Source: Amycolatopsis circi
Lineage (GTDB): Bacteria > Actinomycetota > Actinomycetes > Mycobacteriales > Pseudonocardiaceae
Length of the DNA stretch: 64,000 nt
Assembly: GCF_003385235.1 (NCBI RefSeq)
Contig: NZ_PQIA01000020.1
Coordinates: 21,975 to 85,974, forward strand
Direction of reading: 5' to 3'
Part shown: positions 1-7,425 of the stretch, in pieces
Layout of the letters: every line of letters starts with the position of its first letter
Position numbering within the stretch: the first letter of the stretch is position 1
Position numbers and translations under genes: made by a program
Notes under the pieces: generated by a model
Told to the model about the DNA's origin: nothing
What the model saw: the letters and a program-made list of their open reading frames with translations, nothing else
Databases searched by the model: none

Positions 1-385
1 CGCCGACCTCCGAGACTCCCGACTGAGCCCGCAGCGCGTGCGCCGCCGAGACCAGATCGTCCGCCAGCACGCCGTAATCGCGCTGGGTTTTGGAATAGCC
101 GCTGGTACGCCGGTCATACACGAGCGTTGTCACGCCGAGCCGCGTGAACATCTCGGCTTGCACGCGGAGGTTGTCCCGCGTCCGCCAGTCCGATCCGCCT
201 TGCAGGACGATCGCGGACTTCGCTGGTCCGTCCGGCCGGAATACCGTGCCGTGCAACGTGATCCCGCCCGCGCCAGCGAAACTGACGTCGGCGGACGGTG
301 GTGCTTGTACTGGCTGGGCGGTCGGCAAGACCGAGCCCAGCGCGAGGATCGCGGCGGCGAGCCGCGATTTGCCCCAGGGCAGCAT
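1..385 (-). CDS. Secreted alpha/beta hydrolase, N-terminal part (cut by window edge)
   Basis: The frame opens with ATG at 385 and runs leftward off the window, so only about 128 N-terminal residues are visible. They begin with a short basic stretch and a hydrophobic core ending near Pro-Thr-Ala-Gln, a plausible Sec signal peptide. A beta-strand region and the stretch Ile-Val-Leu-Gln-Gly-Gly-Ser-Asp-Trp follow, then Leu-Val-Tyr-Asp-Arg-Arg-Thr-Ser-Gly-Tyr-Ser, the usual strand and turn of an alpha/beta hydrolase of the DUF/BAAT-like dienelactone type. The nucleophile elbow lies outside the window, so catalytic competence cannot be judged. It lies downstream of the regulator at 477-1052 on the same strand, separated by a strong hairpin, so the two are probably separate units. 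Confidence 0.7.
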   Translation of the reverse strand, partial: MLPWGKSRLAAAILALGSVLPTAQPVQAPPSADVSFAGAGGITLHGTVFRPDGPAKSAIVLQGGSDWRTRDNLRVQAEMFTRLGVTTLVYDRRTSGYSKTQRDYGVLADDLVSAAHALRAQSGVSEVG

Positions 386-433
386 GAAGTGTTCTCCTTG
401 CTTCGGGAGATCGTGCGACGTTTTCCCTCATTC

Positions 434-463
434 CTGGGTGCCGAGTGGCCGCTCGGCACCCAG
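434..463 (-). terminator. 12-bp GC hairpin, probable terminator of the ArsR-type gene
   Basis: CTGGGTGCCGAG at 434-445 is perfectly complementary to 452-463, with a 6-nt loop. It sits 14 nt beyond the regulator stop codon. No T-run follows, as is common for actinobacterial hairpins, so termination is inferred. Confidence 0.55.
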
Positions 464-476
464 GGCCTCCGCCAGA

Positions 477-1052
477 TCAGTCCTGGACGGCCTCCTCCCC
501 GCCCGGAGCCGGGAACGCGAGCATCCGCGTCTCGACCCGGCGCGCCCCCTCCGGCGTTTCATCGTCCGGCCGCTGATACCGGCGCAGCAAGGCGAGGTAC
601 GCCTCGAAGAAGTCGCCCAGCTCGTCCAACGTCACGTTGATCGCGCCGCGCGAGTACGGAATCGCGTCCGCCCACTCCCCCAACCGCGGCCGCTCGCGCT
701 CGAACCGGTCGTACAGCTCGGTGTCGCCCGCGAGCCACAACCGGTGCAGCTCGCCGATCGCCACCTTGGCCGGATCTTCCCGCTCTTGCGCGGGCGGCAG
801 CCGCAGGTCGTAATCCGTCACCCGCCACCAGCGTTCCCGCCCGCGTGCGCGTTCGGGAAGCTCCTCGACGAACCCGTTCTCCGCCAGCACCCGCAGGTTG
901 TAACTGGTCCCGCCGCTGGTCACGCCCAACCGCTCGGCGAGCGTCGTCGACGTCGCGGGTCCGGACGCGGCGAGCACCTCGAGAATCCGCTGCCGCAACG
1001 GGTTCGCGAGCGCCTTGAGTGCCTTCAGATCAGCGGGACGAGGTTCTGCCAT
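477..1052 (-). CDS. ArsR-type winged-helix transcriptional regulator
   Basis: A 191-residue protein starting at the ATG at 1052. Residues about 10-85 form an ArsR-type winged helix: Leu-Lys-Ala-Leu-Ala-Asn-Pro-Leu-Arg-Gln-Arg-Ile-Leu, then Ser-Thr-Thr-Leu-Ala-Glu-Arg-Leu-Gly-Val and a wing containing Arg-Trp-Trp-Arg-Val. The C-terminal half is a helical domain of unknown ligand. No cysteine metal-sensing motif is visible. An in-frame ATG at 1073 would add seven residues, but it lies inside the tandem operator-like repeat at 1069-1103, so the shorter start is preferred. The gene is divergent from the enoyl-CoA hydratase at 1149, its most likely target besides itself. Confidence 0.85.
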   Translation of the reverse strand: MAEPRPADLKALKALANPLRQRILEVLAASGPATSTTLAERLGVTSGGTSYNLRVLAENGFVEELPERARGRERWWRVTDYDLRLPPAQEREDPAKVAIGELHRLWLAGDTELYDRFERERPRLGEWADAIPYSRGAINVTLDELGDFFEAYLALLRRYQRPDDETPEGARRVETRMLAFPAPGGEEAVQD

Positions 1053-1068
1053 GCCACCAAGGTAGCGG

Positions 1069-1103
1069 TGCACGAGTTTTCATGCACGTGTTTTCGTGCA
1101 TGA
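1069..1103. promoter_or_regulatory. Tandem operator-like repeat between regulator and hydratase
   Basis: TGCACGAGTTTTCA at 1069-1082 is followed without gap by TGCACGTGTTTTCG at 1083-1096 and a partial third unit, TGCATGA, at 1097-1103. The repeats fill the short space between the divergent genes. They are the obvious candidate binding site for the adjacent ArsR-type protein. Binding is inferred. Confidence 0.6.
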
Positions 1104-1148
1104 ACTTCACGCCCGCTCCCGGGCAGGCGGTGTGCGAAAGTGTCAGGC

Positions 1149-1922
1149 ATGGCTGACGAACTGGTGCACTACGAGGTGGCGGCCGGCATCGCCACGATCA
1201 CCCTGGACTCCCCGCACAACCGCAACGCGCTGTCGGCGCAGCTGCGGCGGGAACTGAGCGAGTCGCTGACCAAGGCTCGCGAGGACGACGCGGTGCGCGT
1301 GGTGCAGCTGACCCACACCGGCCCCGTCTTCTGCGCGGGCATGGACTTGAAGGAAGCCCGCGGCGCCGGTTCGTCCGACCAGGGCGTGAACGAGTTCCCG
1401 CAGATCCTGGACCAGCTGTGGACGAGCCCGAAGCCGGTCGTCGCCCGGCTGGCCGGGCCGGCTCGCGCGGGCGGCATCGGCATGGTCGCCGCGTGCGACA
1501 TCGCGGTCGCGGTCCCGGAAGCGACGTTCGCCTTCTCGGAAGTCCGCATCGGCGTCATCCCGGCGGTCATCAGCCTGACGGTGCTCCCGCGGCTGAACGC
1601 GCGGGCCGCGCACGAACTCTTCCTGACCGGCGACGTCTTCGATGCGAAGCGCGCGGTGGAGATCGGTCTTCTGAACGCCTGCGTGCCCGCGGAAGACCTC
1701 GACAAGAAGGTCGAGGGCTACCTCAAGTCGCTGACCCTGGGCGGCCCGAAAGCCCTGGCCGCCACGAAGGAACTGCTGGCCCGCCCGCGTCCGGCCACGC
1801 CGGCCGAAGGCTTCGCGGACATGAACGCCCTCTCCGCGGGCTTCTTCGCCAGCGAAGAAGGCCAGGAGGGCATCCAGGCCTTCGCCCAGAAGCGCAAGCC
1901 GAACTGGGTCCCGCAGGACTGA
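1149..1922 (+). CDS. Enoyl-CoA hydratase/isomerase family protein
   Basis: A 257-residue crotonase-fold protein, the usual length. Residues near 10-20 give the strand Ile-Ala-Thr-Ile-Thr-Leu-Asp-Ser-Pro. The CoA/oxyanion region shows Pro-Val-Phe-Cys-Ala-Gly-Met-Asp-Leu-Lys and, further on, Gly-Pro-Ala-Arg-Ala-Gly-Gly-Ile-Gly-Met. The C-terminal Gln-Lys-Arg-Lys-Pro-Asn-Trp ending is typical of EchA-like proteins. The ATG at 1149 has a weak GAAAG element 9 nt upstream; a GTG at 1140 is an alternative. It is monocistronic and divergent from the ArsR-type regulator. The exact acyl-CoA substrate cannot be read from sequence. It could supply the hydratase step missing from the alicyclic-acid operon near 33 kb, but nothing here proves that. 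Confidence 0.88.
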   Translation: MADELVHYEVAAGIATITLDSPHNRNALSAQLRRELSESLTKAREDDAVRVVQLTHTGPVFCAGMDLKEARGAGSSDQGVNEFPQILDQLWTSPKPVVARLAGPARAGGIGMVAACDIAVAVPEATFAFSEVRIGVIPAVISLTVLPRLNARAAHELFLTGDVFDAKRAVEIGLLNACVPAEDLDKKVEGYLKSLTLGGPKALAATKELLARPRPATPAEGFADMNALSAGFFASEEGQEGIQAFAQKRKPNWVPQD

Positions 1923-1926
1923 CGCC

Positions 1927-1981
1927 GTCCGTGAGGGGAACCTTCACGGACTCTGAGTCCCTCAGGGTTCCCCTCACGGAC
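1927..1981. repeat. 55-bp palindromic intergenic repeat, copy 1
   Basis: GTCCGTGAGGGGAACC at 1927-1942 is the exact reverse complement of 1966-1981, with a partly degenerate centre. Near-identical palindromes occur at 49049-49103 and 63637-63750. It lies between the convergent hydratase and barstar genes, so it could also act as a bidirectional terminator. Confidence 0.9.
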
Positions 1982-1990
1982 CTTTGCCGG

Positions 1991-2344
1991 TCAGGAATCC
2001 ACCAGCACCAAGGTCAGCCGCCGGTCGCCGGAGCCCATGGCCCGCTGCGCGTCCGACAACACGCTGCGCACCGCCAGATAAGCCTTGGGCTCGGCGGCCT
2101 TCAATCCGTCCGAACCGGACCAGATCAGCACGTGCTCGCCGGTCGGCAACCACGACAGATCCGTGAGCATGTCGTACAGCGCGTCCAGATTCCGCCCGAA
2201 ATAGGCCGGAAAAGACAGCGCCTCGCCGATCGCGTCCAACGTGGACAGTTTGTCCAGCGTCCGCGCTCCGTCTACCCGATGCGGATAAGCCCCGCGCGCG
2301 AAAGCCGTGTCCGCCGCGGCCCGCGCCGTCCCGTCGCCGCTCAC
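1991..2344 (-). CDS. Barstar-family ribonuclease inhibitor
   Basis: A 117-residue protein with GTG start at 2344. The barstar core is clear: Arg-Val-Asp-Gly-Ala-Arg-Thr, then Ala-Leu-Ser-Phe-Pro-Ala-Tyr-Phe-Gly-Arg-Asn-Leu-Asp-Ala-Leu and an Asp-Met-Leu-Thr-Asp-Leu helix. In this family those residues cap the active site of barnase-type RNases in the cytoplasm. The GTGA overlap with the RNase stop (2341-2344) implies translational coupling, so the two proteins are probably made in proportion. The RNase gene directly upstream is the natural partner. Barstar folds also occur without cognate RNases, but the adjacency here is convincing. Confidence 0.88.
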   Translation of the reverse strand: MSGDGTARAAADTAFARGAYPHRVDGARTLDKLSTLDAIGEALSFPAYFGRNLDALYDMLTDLSWLPTGEHVLIWSGSDGLKAAEPKAYLAVRSVLSDAQRAMGSGDRRLTLVLVDS

Positions 2345-2793
2345 CGTGCCGGATCCACAACGACGAACGACGCGTAGTGATCCCCTGTGTAATACAACTC
2401 TTTCCCCGCCCCCGTGATCAGCCGGCGGGCCCCTCGGTCCGGGCTCCCGGGCGTTTTCACGGTGTACTCGTGGTAATAGCCGTTCTTCTCCGCGGGCAGC
2501 TTTTTCTCCCGGTTCTGGAAGACGACGTCGTCATTGCGCGGATACGGGTAGGGCCCGCCCTTCTGGATCAGGCTCCACGTGTCTTTCGCCTGCGAAGGCA
2601 GCGACGACAGGGGTTTGACCGGCAGCTTGGAATCGGCTCCCGGCACCTTCCCGGAAGCGGCGGCGGGAGCACCCGACGAGGACGAGGGCGCCGGCGAATC
2701 CGAGGAGCCGGCGGTTTCCTTGACGAGCCACCCGCCGAGCACCAGCACGAGGAGACCGACGAGCGCAGCGGTGATCCGCCTACGGTTGACCAT
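2341..2793 (-). CDS. Guanyl-specific ribonuclease, RNase Sa/barnase type
   Basis: A 150-residue protein. Residues about 7-24 are one hydrophobic segment (signal peptide or anchor), followed by a Ser/Pro/Ala-rich linker to about residue 50. The rest matches the Streptomyces RNase Sa fold closely: Tyr-Tyr-His-Glu-Tyr-Thr-Val (catalytic Glu109), Arg-Gly-Ala-Arg-Arg-Leu-Ile (phosphate-binding arginines at 120-124) and Tyr-Tyr-Thr-Gly-Asp-His-Tyr-Ala-Ser-Phe (catalytic His139). The spacing of Glu, Arg and His agrees with RNase Sa. It would cleave RNA 3' of guanosine outside the cytoplasm. The gene lies between a small membrane-protein gene (12 nt upstream) and the barstar inhibitor (4-nt overlap). 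Confidence 0.9.
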   Translation of the reverse strand: MVNRRRITAALVGLLVLVLGGWLVKETAGSSDSPAPSSSSGAPAAASGKVPGADSKLPVKPLSSLPSQAKDTWSLIQKGGPYPYPRNDDVVFQNREKKLPAEKNGYYHEYTVKTPGSPDRGARRLITGAGKELYYTGDHYASFVVVDPAR

Positions 2794-2804
2794 GGTGTGC
2801 CAGC

Positions 2805-3005
2805 TTAGGAGCGGCCGGGACCGTCGTCGTCACGGGCCGTGCCGAACCAGCGGCCGAAGCGTTCGACCAGCTTGTCGATGGCCCACGCGGCGAGCAGGCA
2901 CAGCGGCACGAGCACCGCCATCACCAGCACGAACTGGACGGGGAACCAGGCTTGGGCAAGCCACAGTTCCACCCCGTCCCACCAGTTGGCCAGGCCCTCG
3001 AACAC
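2805..3005 (-). CDS. Small single-pass membrane protein upstream of the RNase
   Basis: A 66-residue frame with GTG start at 3005. It has a Trp-rich amphipathic N-terminus (Ala-Asn-Trp-Trp-Asp-Gly), one strongly hydrophobic segment around residues 20-43 and a basic then acidic tail. I do not recognise the family. It ends 12 nt before the RNase ATG on the same strand, which suggests a three-gene unit (membrane protein, RNase, barstar). It is divergent from the oxidoreductase at 3066. The start is uncertain: longer upstream reading is possible in this frame but would run antisense into the oxidoreductase gene. Confidence 0.55.
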   Translation of the reverse strand: MFEGLANWWDGVELWLAQAWFPVQFVLVMAVLVPLCLLAAWAIDKLVERFGRWFGTARDDDGPGRS

Positions 3006-3065
3006 GAATGTGAGCCTACGCGCGCTCGCCTGCGCCGGGTCGGGCAGGGGAGGTAGGTTGCTGCC

Positions 3066-4031
3066 ATGTTCGCCGTATACGCGCAGGAACCCAACGCCGA
3101 GTCCCCGCTCGATTCGCTGGTCGTCGGCGAGCGGCCGGAACCCGAGGTGCCCGAAGGCTGGGTCCGGGTGCACGTCAAAGCCGCCAGCCTGAACATGCAC
3201 GACCTGTGGACGTTGCGCGGCGTCGGCATCAAGCCCGACCAGTTCCCGATGATCCTCGGCTGCGACGGAGCGGGCACGCTCGACGACGGCACCGAGGTCG
3301 TGCTGCACTCGGTGATCAACGCGCCGGGCTGGCAGGGCGACGACACGCTCGACCCGAAGCGCACCCTGCTCACCGAGAAGCACCAGGGCACGTTCGCCGA
3401 TCAGGTCGTGGTCCCGGCCCGCAACGCGGTGCCGAAGCCGGCCGGCCTGAGCTTCGCCGAGGGCGCGACGATGGGCACCGCGTGGCTCACCGCGTACCGG
3501 ATGCTGTTCGTGAAGTCGGAGCTGCGGCCCGGTCAGACGATGCTGGTCCAGGGCGCGTCCGGCGGGGTGTCGACCGCGCTGATCGCGCTCGGCCGCGCGG
3601 CCGGGTTCCGCGTGTGGGTCACCGGGCGCACCGAAGAGAAGCGAGCGCTGGCCGAGAGCGTCGGCGCACACCAGACGTTCGAGTCCGGCGCGCGGCTGCC
3701 CGAGCGGGTGGACGCGGTGTTCGAGACCGTCGGCAAGGCCACGTGGGGGCACACGCTCAAGTCGCTGAAGCCGGGCGGCGTGGTCGTGGTGTCCGGTTCG
3801 ACCAGCGGTCCCGACCCGTCAGCCGATTTGCAGCGCGTTTTCTTCCTGCAGCTGCGCGTTCTCGGCTCGACCATGGGCACCCGCGACGAGCTGGCCGACC
3901 TGCTCGCCTACCTCGACCTGAAGGGCATCAAGCCGCAGATCGGCACGCAGCTCCCCCTTGCGGAGGCCCCCGCGGGATTCGCCGCGATGGCCGCCGGGGA
4001 GACCGCGGGCAAGATCGTCTTCACTCGCTGA
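3066..4031 (+). CDS. NADPH:quinone oxidoreductase-type zinc-free MDR dehydrogenase
   Basis: A 321-residue medium-chain reductase. The N-terminal GroES-like half contains Gly-Trp-Val-Arg-Val-His-Val-Lys-Ala-Ala-Ser and Met-Ile-Leu-Gly-Cys-Asp-Gly-Ala-Gly. The Rossmann half begins at about residue 160 with Val-Gln-Gly-Ala-Ser-Gly-Gly-Val, a typical NADP-binding glycine motif. The structural-zinc cysteine cluster of alcohol dehydrogenases is absent, as in quinone oxidoreductases. It probably reduces quinones or activated carbonyls in the cytoplasm. It is divergent from the small membrane-protein gene, with about 60 nt between starts. Confidence 0.85.
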   Translation: MFAVYAQEPNAESPLDSLVVGERPEPEVPEGWVRVHVKAASLNMHDLWTLRGVGIKPDQFPMILGCDGAGTLDDGTEVVLHSVINAPGWQGDDTLDPKRTLLTEKHQGTFADQVVVPARNAVPKPAGLSFAEGATMGTAWLTAYRMLFVKSELRPGQTMLVQGASGGVSTALIALGRAAGFRVWVTGRTEEKRALAESVGAHQTFESGARLPERVDAVFETVGKATWGHTLKSLKPGGVVVVSGSTSGPDPSADLQRVFFLQLRVLGSTMGTRDELADLLAYLDLKGIKPQIGTQLPLAEAPAGFAAMAAGETAGKIVFTR

Positions 4032-4193
4032 GCTTGACTGCACGGCGCTGACCTGGACTTTTCCTCGCCGGACAAGTCCGGGTCAGCGCTTTTACCTGTT
4101 CTCCAGTGAATCGTCAACACCCCAGCTTCGCAATCAGATAGTGACCCCCAAAGTTCCACCAGAAGTCGACCTTGGGCGGTTAACCTGGAGAAC

Positions 4194-5216
4194 ATGACCG
4201 CGACGCAGCGGCCAGTCCCCGCCGGCCGGGGCGGCCGGCACCCCAGCGAACCGGCACCGATCCGGGAATCCTTCCGGCGGTTCGCCGGCATGCGCACGCG
4301 CGTGCTCGAGGTCGGGCCGCCCGTCGCCGAGGCACCCGCACCCAAGCGCACGCGCCGCAAGGGCACCGACAAACCTCGCGCTCCCCGGCTCGTGTTGCTC
4401 CACGGGTATTGCGACAGTGCCGACACGTGGCGTCCGGTACTCGGAGAACTAGCCGAGGCGGGCATCGCCGCGATCGCGGTCGATCTTCCGGGCTTCGGCG
4501 AAGCGCAGCCGCTGCGCCCCGGTCCGATGCTGCCGCAGCTCGACGCGTTCACCGCCGCGGTGGTCCGCGAACAGGCCGTGCTTGGCCCGGTGGTGCTCGC
4601 GGGAAACTCGCTCGGCGGCACGATGAGCCTGCGCGCGGCACAGAACCACCGGCTGCCGACCGCGGGCGCGGTGTCGATCGCCGCGCCCGGTTTCGTCGAC
4701 TCGTGGCTGGTGCGCACGGTCGGACGCAACCCGTTGCCGCTGCGGCTGTACTCCTCGCTTCCGTTGCCGGTTCCGGGTTTTCTGGTCCGCGCGGTCGCCG
4801 AACAGCTGGTGCCGCGGATCCTCTACGCCGACTCGCGCCACGCGGACGCGGGCCAGGTCCGGCGGTTCACCACGCTCTTCCCCGACTACCGGGCCACCAC
4901 GTCCCGGCTCGAAGAGGCCCGACAGCTCGTCGCGGAGCTGGCCGACGCCTACCGGCTCGACCAGATCAAGATCCCGCTGCTCGCGGTCGCGTGCGGCAAG
5001 GACAAGCTGGTGACGGCCGCGTCCGGGCGGAAGCTGCACACCCTGGTGCCGCACAGCAGGCTCGTCGTCCGCGAGGACTGGGGCCACTGCCCGCAGCTGG
5101 ACGACCCGGCCGAGGTCGCGGAACTGCTAACCTTCTTCGCCGCGGGCGCGGTCCGCTCGCTCGCCCGCCCGGCGCCCACGGTCAACGACGTCGAGGACGA
5201 CTCCGCGACCGGGTGA
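4194..5216 (+). CDS. Alpha/beta-fold hydrolase
   Basis: A 340-residue protein with an Arg/Lys/Pro-rich N-terminal extension of about 65 residues and then a standard alpha/beta hydrolase: Leu-Val-Leu-Leu-His-Gly-Tyr (oxyanion region, about 67-72), the nucleophile elbow Gly-Asn-Ser-Leu-Gly-Gly (Ser139), Cys-Gly-Lys-Asp-Lys-Leu-Val (acid) and Asp-Trp-Gly-His-Cys-Pro (His). No signal peptide is seen. The substrate is unknown; the family covers esterases, lipases and haloperoxidase-like enzymes. It stands alone, about 160 nt after the oxidoreductase. Confidence 0.85.
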   Translation: MTATQRPVPAGRGGRHPSEPAPIRESFRRFAGMRTRVLEVGPPVAEAPAPKRTRRKGTDKPRAPRLVLLHGYCDSADTWRPVLGELAEAGIAAIAVDLPGFGEAQPLRPGPMLPQLDAFTAAVVREQAVLGPVVLAGNSLGGTMSLRAAQNHRLPTAGAVSIAAPGFVDSWLVRTVGRNPLPLRLYSSLPLPVPGFLVRAVAEQLVPRILYADSRHADAGQVRRFTTLFPDYRATTSRLEEARQLVAELADAYRLDQIKIPLLAVACGKDKLVTAASGRKLHTLVPHSRLVVREDWGHCPQLDDPAEVAELLTFFAAGAVRSLARPAPTVNDVEDDSATG

Positions 5217-5335
5217 CTCAGGCTGCCGAGATCGTCACACTATGGAGTCGGTGACAGGCGCGGCGCCTCCGGGTACGGTGCCCTGCCAGGGCCCGGAACC
5301 CGGGTCCGGCGAACCACCAGTCTGAGGAGACATCG

Positions 5336-6847
5336 ATGTCAGCTCCGCGCGGCCCGAACCTGGGCTCCGGGACCGGGATCTTCCGGCGGAAGCCGATCGA
5401 AACCATCGAGCACGCCGGCGAAACCGGCCTGCAGCGCACGCTCGGCCTGCGGCAGCTGACCGCGATCGGCGTCGGCGGCATCATCGGCGCGGGCATCTTC
5501 TCGCTCGCCGGGGCGGTCGCGAACAAGACCGCGGGCCCGGCCGTGCTGATCTCGTTCCTGATCGCGGGCATCGCGAGCGCCGCGGCGGCGTTCTCCTACG
5601 CCGAGTTCGCCGGCCTCATCCCGCGCGCGGGCTCCGCCTACACCTACGGGTACGCGGTGCTCGGCGAGATCGTCGGCTGGTTCATCGGCTGGGACCTGCT
5701 GCTGGAGTACACCGCGATCGTGTCCGTGGTGGCGATCGGGATCTCGGGCTACTTCAACGATCTGCTCGGTTTCCTGCACGTCTCGCTGCCGCACTGGATG
5801 TCCGGCGCGCCCGGGACGGAACCGGCGGGCGTCGAATCAGGGTCGTACAAGATCAATCTATTCGCAGTGCTGCTCTGCCTGCTGATCGCCTTCATTCTCA
5901 ACCAGGGCATGAAGAACGCGGCGCGCTTCGAAACGCTGCTGGTGTATCTGAAGGTCGGCCTGGTGCTGCTGGTGATCGTGGTCGGCGCCTTCCACATCCA
6001 GAGCGGCAACTACAGCAACTTCTTCCCGTTCGGCCTCAGCGGCGCTTTCACCGGCGCGGCAACGGTGTTCTTCGCGGTCTTCGGCTACGACGCGATGTCG
6101 ACCGCGGCCGAGGAGTCGCAGGACTCGCAGAAGCACATGCCGAAGGCGATCATCTACTCGCTGGCGATCTCGATGGTGCTGTACGTGCTGGCCTGCCTGG
6201 TCCTGACCGGCATGGTGAAGTACACCGACATCAACCCGGAAGCCGCGTTCTCGAGCGCGTTCGCGAAGGTCGGTCTCGGCTGGCTGGGCGCGATCATCGC
6301 GGTAGGCGCGATCATCGGCATCCTGACGGTGCTGTTCACTTTCTTGATGGGCGCGACGCGCGTGGGCTACTCGATGAGCCGCGACGGCCTGCTGCCGAAG
6401 TGGTTCGCGAAGACCCACCCGGTGCGCAAGGTCCCTTCGCGCATCACGTGGATCCTGGGCGGCGCGTCGGCGCTGATCGCGGGCCTGCTCCCGATCGGCG
6501 AGGCCGCGGAGCTGACGAACATCGGCATCCTGCTGGCATTCGTGGTCGTGTGCATCGCGGTGATCGTGCTGCGCTACAAGCGTCCTGAGCTGCCGCGCAC
6601 GTTCAAGACGCCGGGCATGCCGGTGGTGCCGATCATCGGGGTGATCTTCTCGATCTGGCTGATCACGTTCCTGAAGCCGGAAACGTGGCTGCGCTTCGCG
6701 ATCTGGTTCTTGATCGGGATGGCGATCTACTTCTCCTACAGCAAACGGCATTCGGCCATGGAACGGGGCGAGTCCGCTGGCTCTGGCCCGGACTCCGGCT
6801 CCGACTCCGGCGACGGGGAGCCCGGGGTGAAGTCCACTTCGGACTGA
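5336..6847 (+). CDS. APC-superfamily amino-acid permease (cationic amino-acid transporter type)
   Basis: A 503-residue integral membrane protein with about 12-13 hydrophobic segments. The first transmembrane region carries the APC signature Gly-Val-Gly-Gly-Ile-Ile-Gly-Ala-Gly-Ile-Phe, which contacts substrate in this family. Tyr-Ala-Glu-Phe and Gly-Trp-Asp-Leu-Leu-Leu-Glu-Tyr follow, both typical of the CAT subgroup. It ends with a hydrophilic Ser/Gly/Asp-rich tail. The likely role is proton-coupled uptake of amino acids across the cytoplasmic membrane; specificity is not readable. GAGGAG lies 7 nt before the ATG. A strong terminator follows at 6864. Confidence 0.9.
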   Translation: MSAPRGPNLGSGTGIFRRKPIETIEHAGETGLQRTLGLRQLTAIGVGGIIGAGIFSLAGAVANKTAGPAVLISFLIAGIASAAAAFSYAEFAGLIPRAGSAYTYGYAVLGEIVGWFIGWDLLLEYTAIVSVVAIGISGYFNDLLGFLHVSLPHWMSGAPGTEPAGVESGSYKINLFAVLLCLLIAFILNQGMKNAARFETLLVYLKVGLVLLVIVVGAFHIQSGNYSNFFPFGLSGAFTGAATVFFAVFGYDAMSTAAEESQDSQKHMPKAIIYSLAISMVLYVLACLVLTGMVKYTDINPEAAFSSAFAKVGLGWLGAIIAVGAIIGILTVLFTFLMGATRVGYSMSRDGLLPKWFAKTHPVRKVPSRITWILGGASALIAGLLPIGEAAELTNIGILLAFVVVCIAVIVLRYKRPELPRTFKTPGMPVVPIIGVIFSIWLITFLKPETWLRFAIWFLIGMAIYFSYSKRHSAMERGESAGSGPDSGSDSGDGEPGVKSTSD

Positions 6848-6863
6848 TGCTGCGGTTTTTTGA

Positions 6864-6901
6864 TGCGGGGGACGCCTTTTGCGGTGTCCCCCGCATTTTT
6901 T
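6864..6901 (+). terminator. Rho-independent terminator of the permease gene
   Basis: TGCGGGGGAC at 6864-6873 pairs perfectly with 6886-6895 and is followed by a run of six T (6896-6901). Confidence 0.9.
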
Positions 6902-7425
6902 GTGCGCTGCGCTGGGTTCTACGGGCTAGCTTGAGCCCGTCTCGCCACTCGGGTGCCCGGACAGCTCACCGCAGCTGCGGTGTCGTCATCGCCCGACGGT
7001 GAGCTGGCTCTGAGGCCTCCGCGCAGGCGCACGATCGGGCACCGTTCTCAGCCCACGAACGCACACCGTCTTCACCTCGCGATCGTGCGGCCTGCTCTCG
7101 CGAACACTGCCCGCGACCGGATTCACGCAGGGTTGTTTCGATTTGCTCCGCCAAGGCTGCACGCGAACGCATCCGCAGCGGTGCCAGGGGAACTCAGCGC
7201 AACCGGCCGGACGTACTGCTTGTCCTGGTGCCAGCAGAGATCCCGCTCGCTCGCCGCCAGCGACTCGACTCACCGCGACCGGTCAGGTCGCCGCGTTTCC
7301 AGCAGGGAACACCGTTCTCTCCGCACCGCACAGCGGCTCGAGGCACCGCACCCAGCCGAGCTGTCCAGCCGTCGTGGTTCCGTCGGAAAGCCTTGTCAGG
7401 ACTGGACCTCACCGCAGCGGAGGTC
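6902..7425. other. 524-bp stretch without a convincing gene
   Basis: Reading frames on both strands give only low-complexity Arg/Ser/Pro-rich translations with no recognisable domain. The one structure seen is an imperfect two-part repeat: CCGCAGCGG plus CTCAGCGCAACCGGCCG at 7173-7209, and again at 7412-7441, where it overlaps the 3' end of the downstream minus-strand gene. This may be the remnant of a local duplication. Confidence 0.5.
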
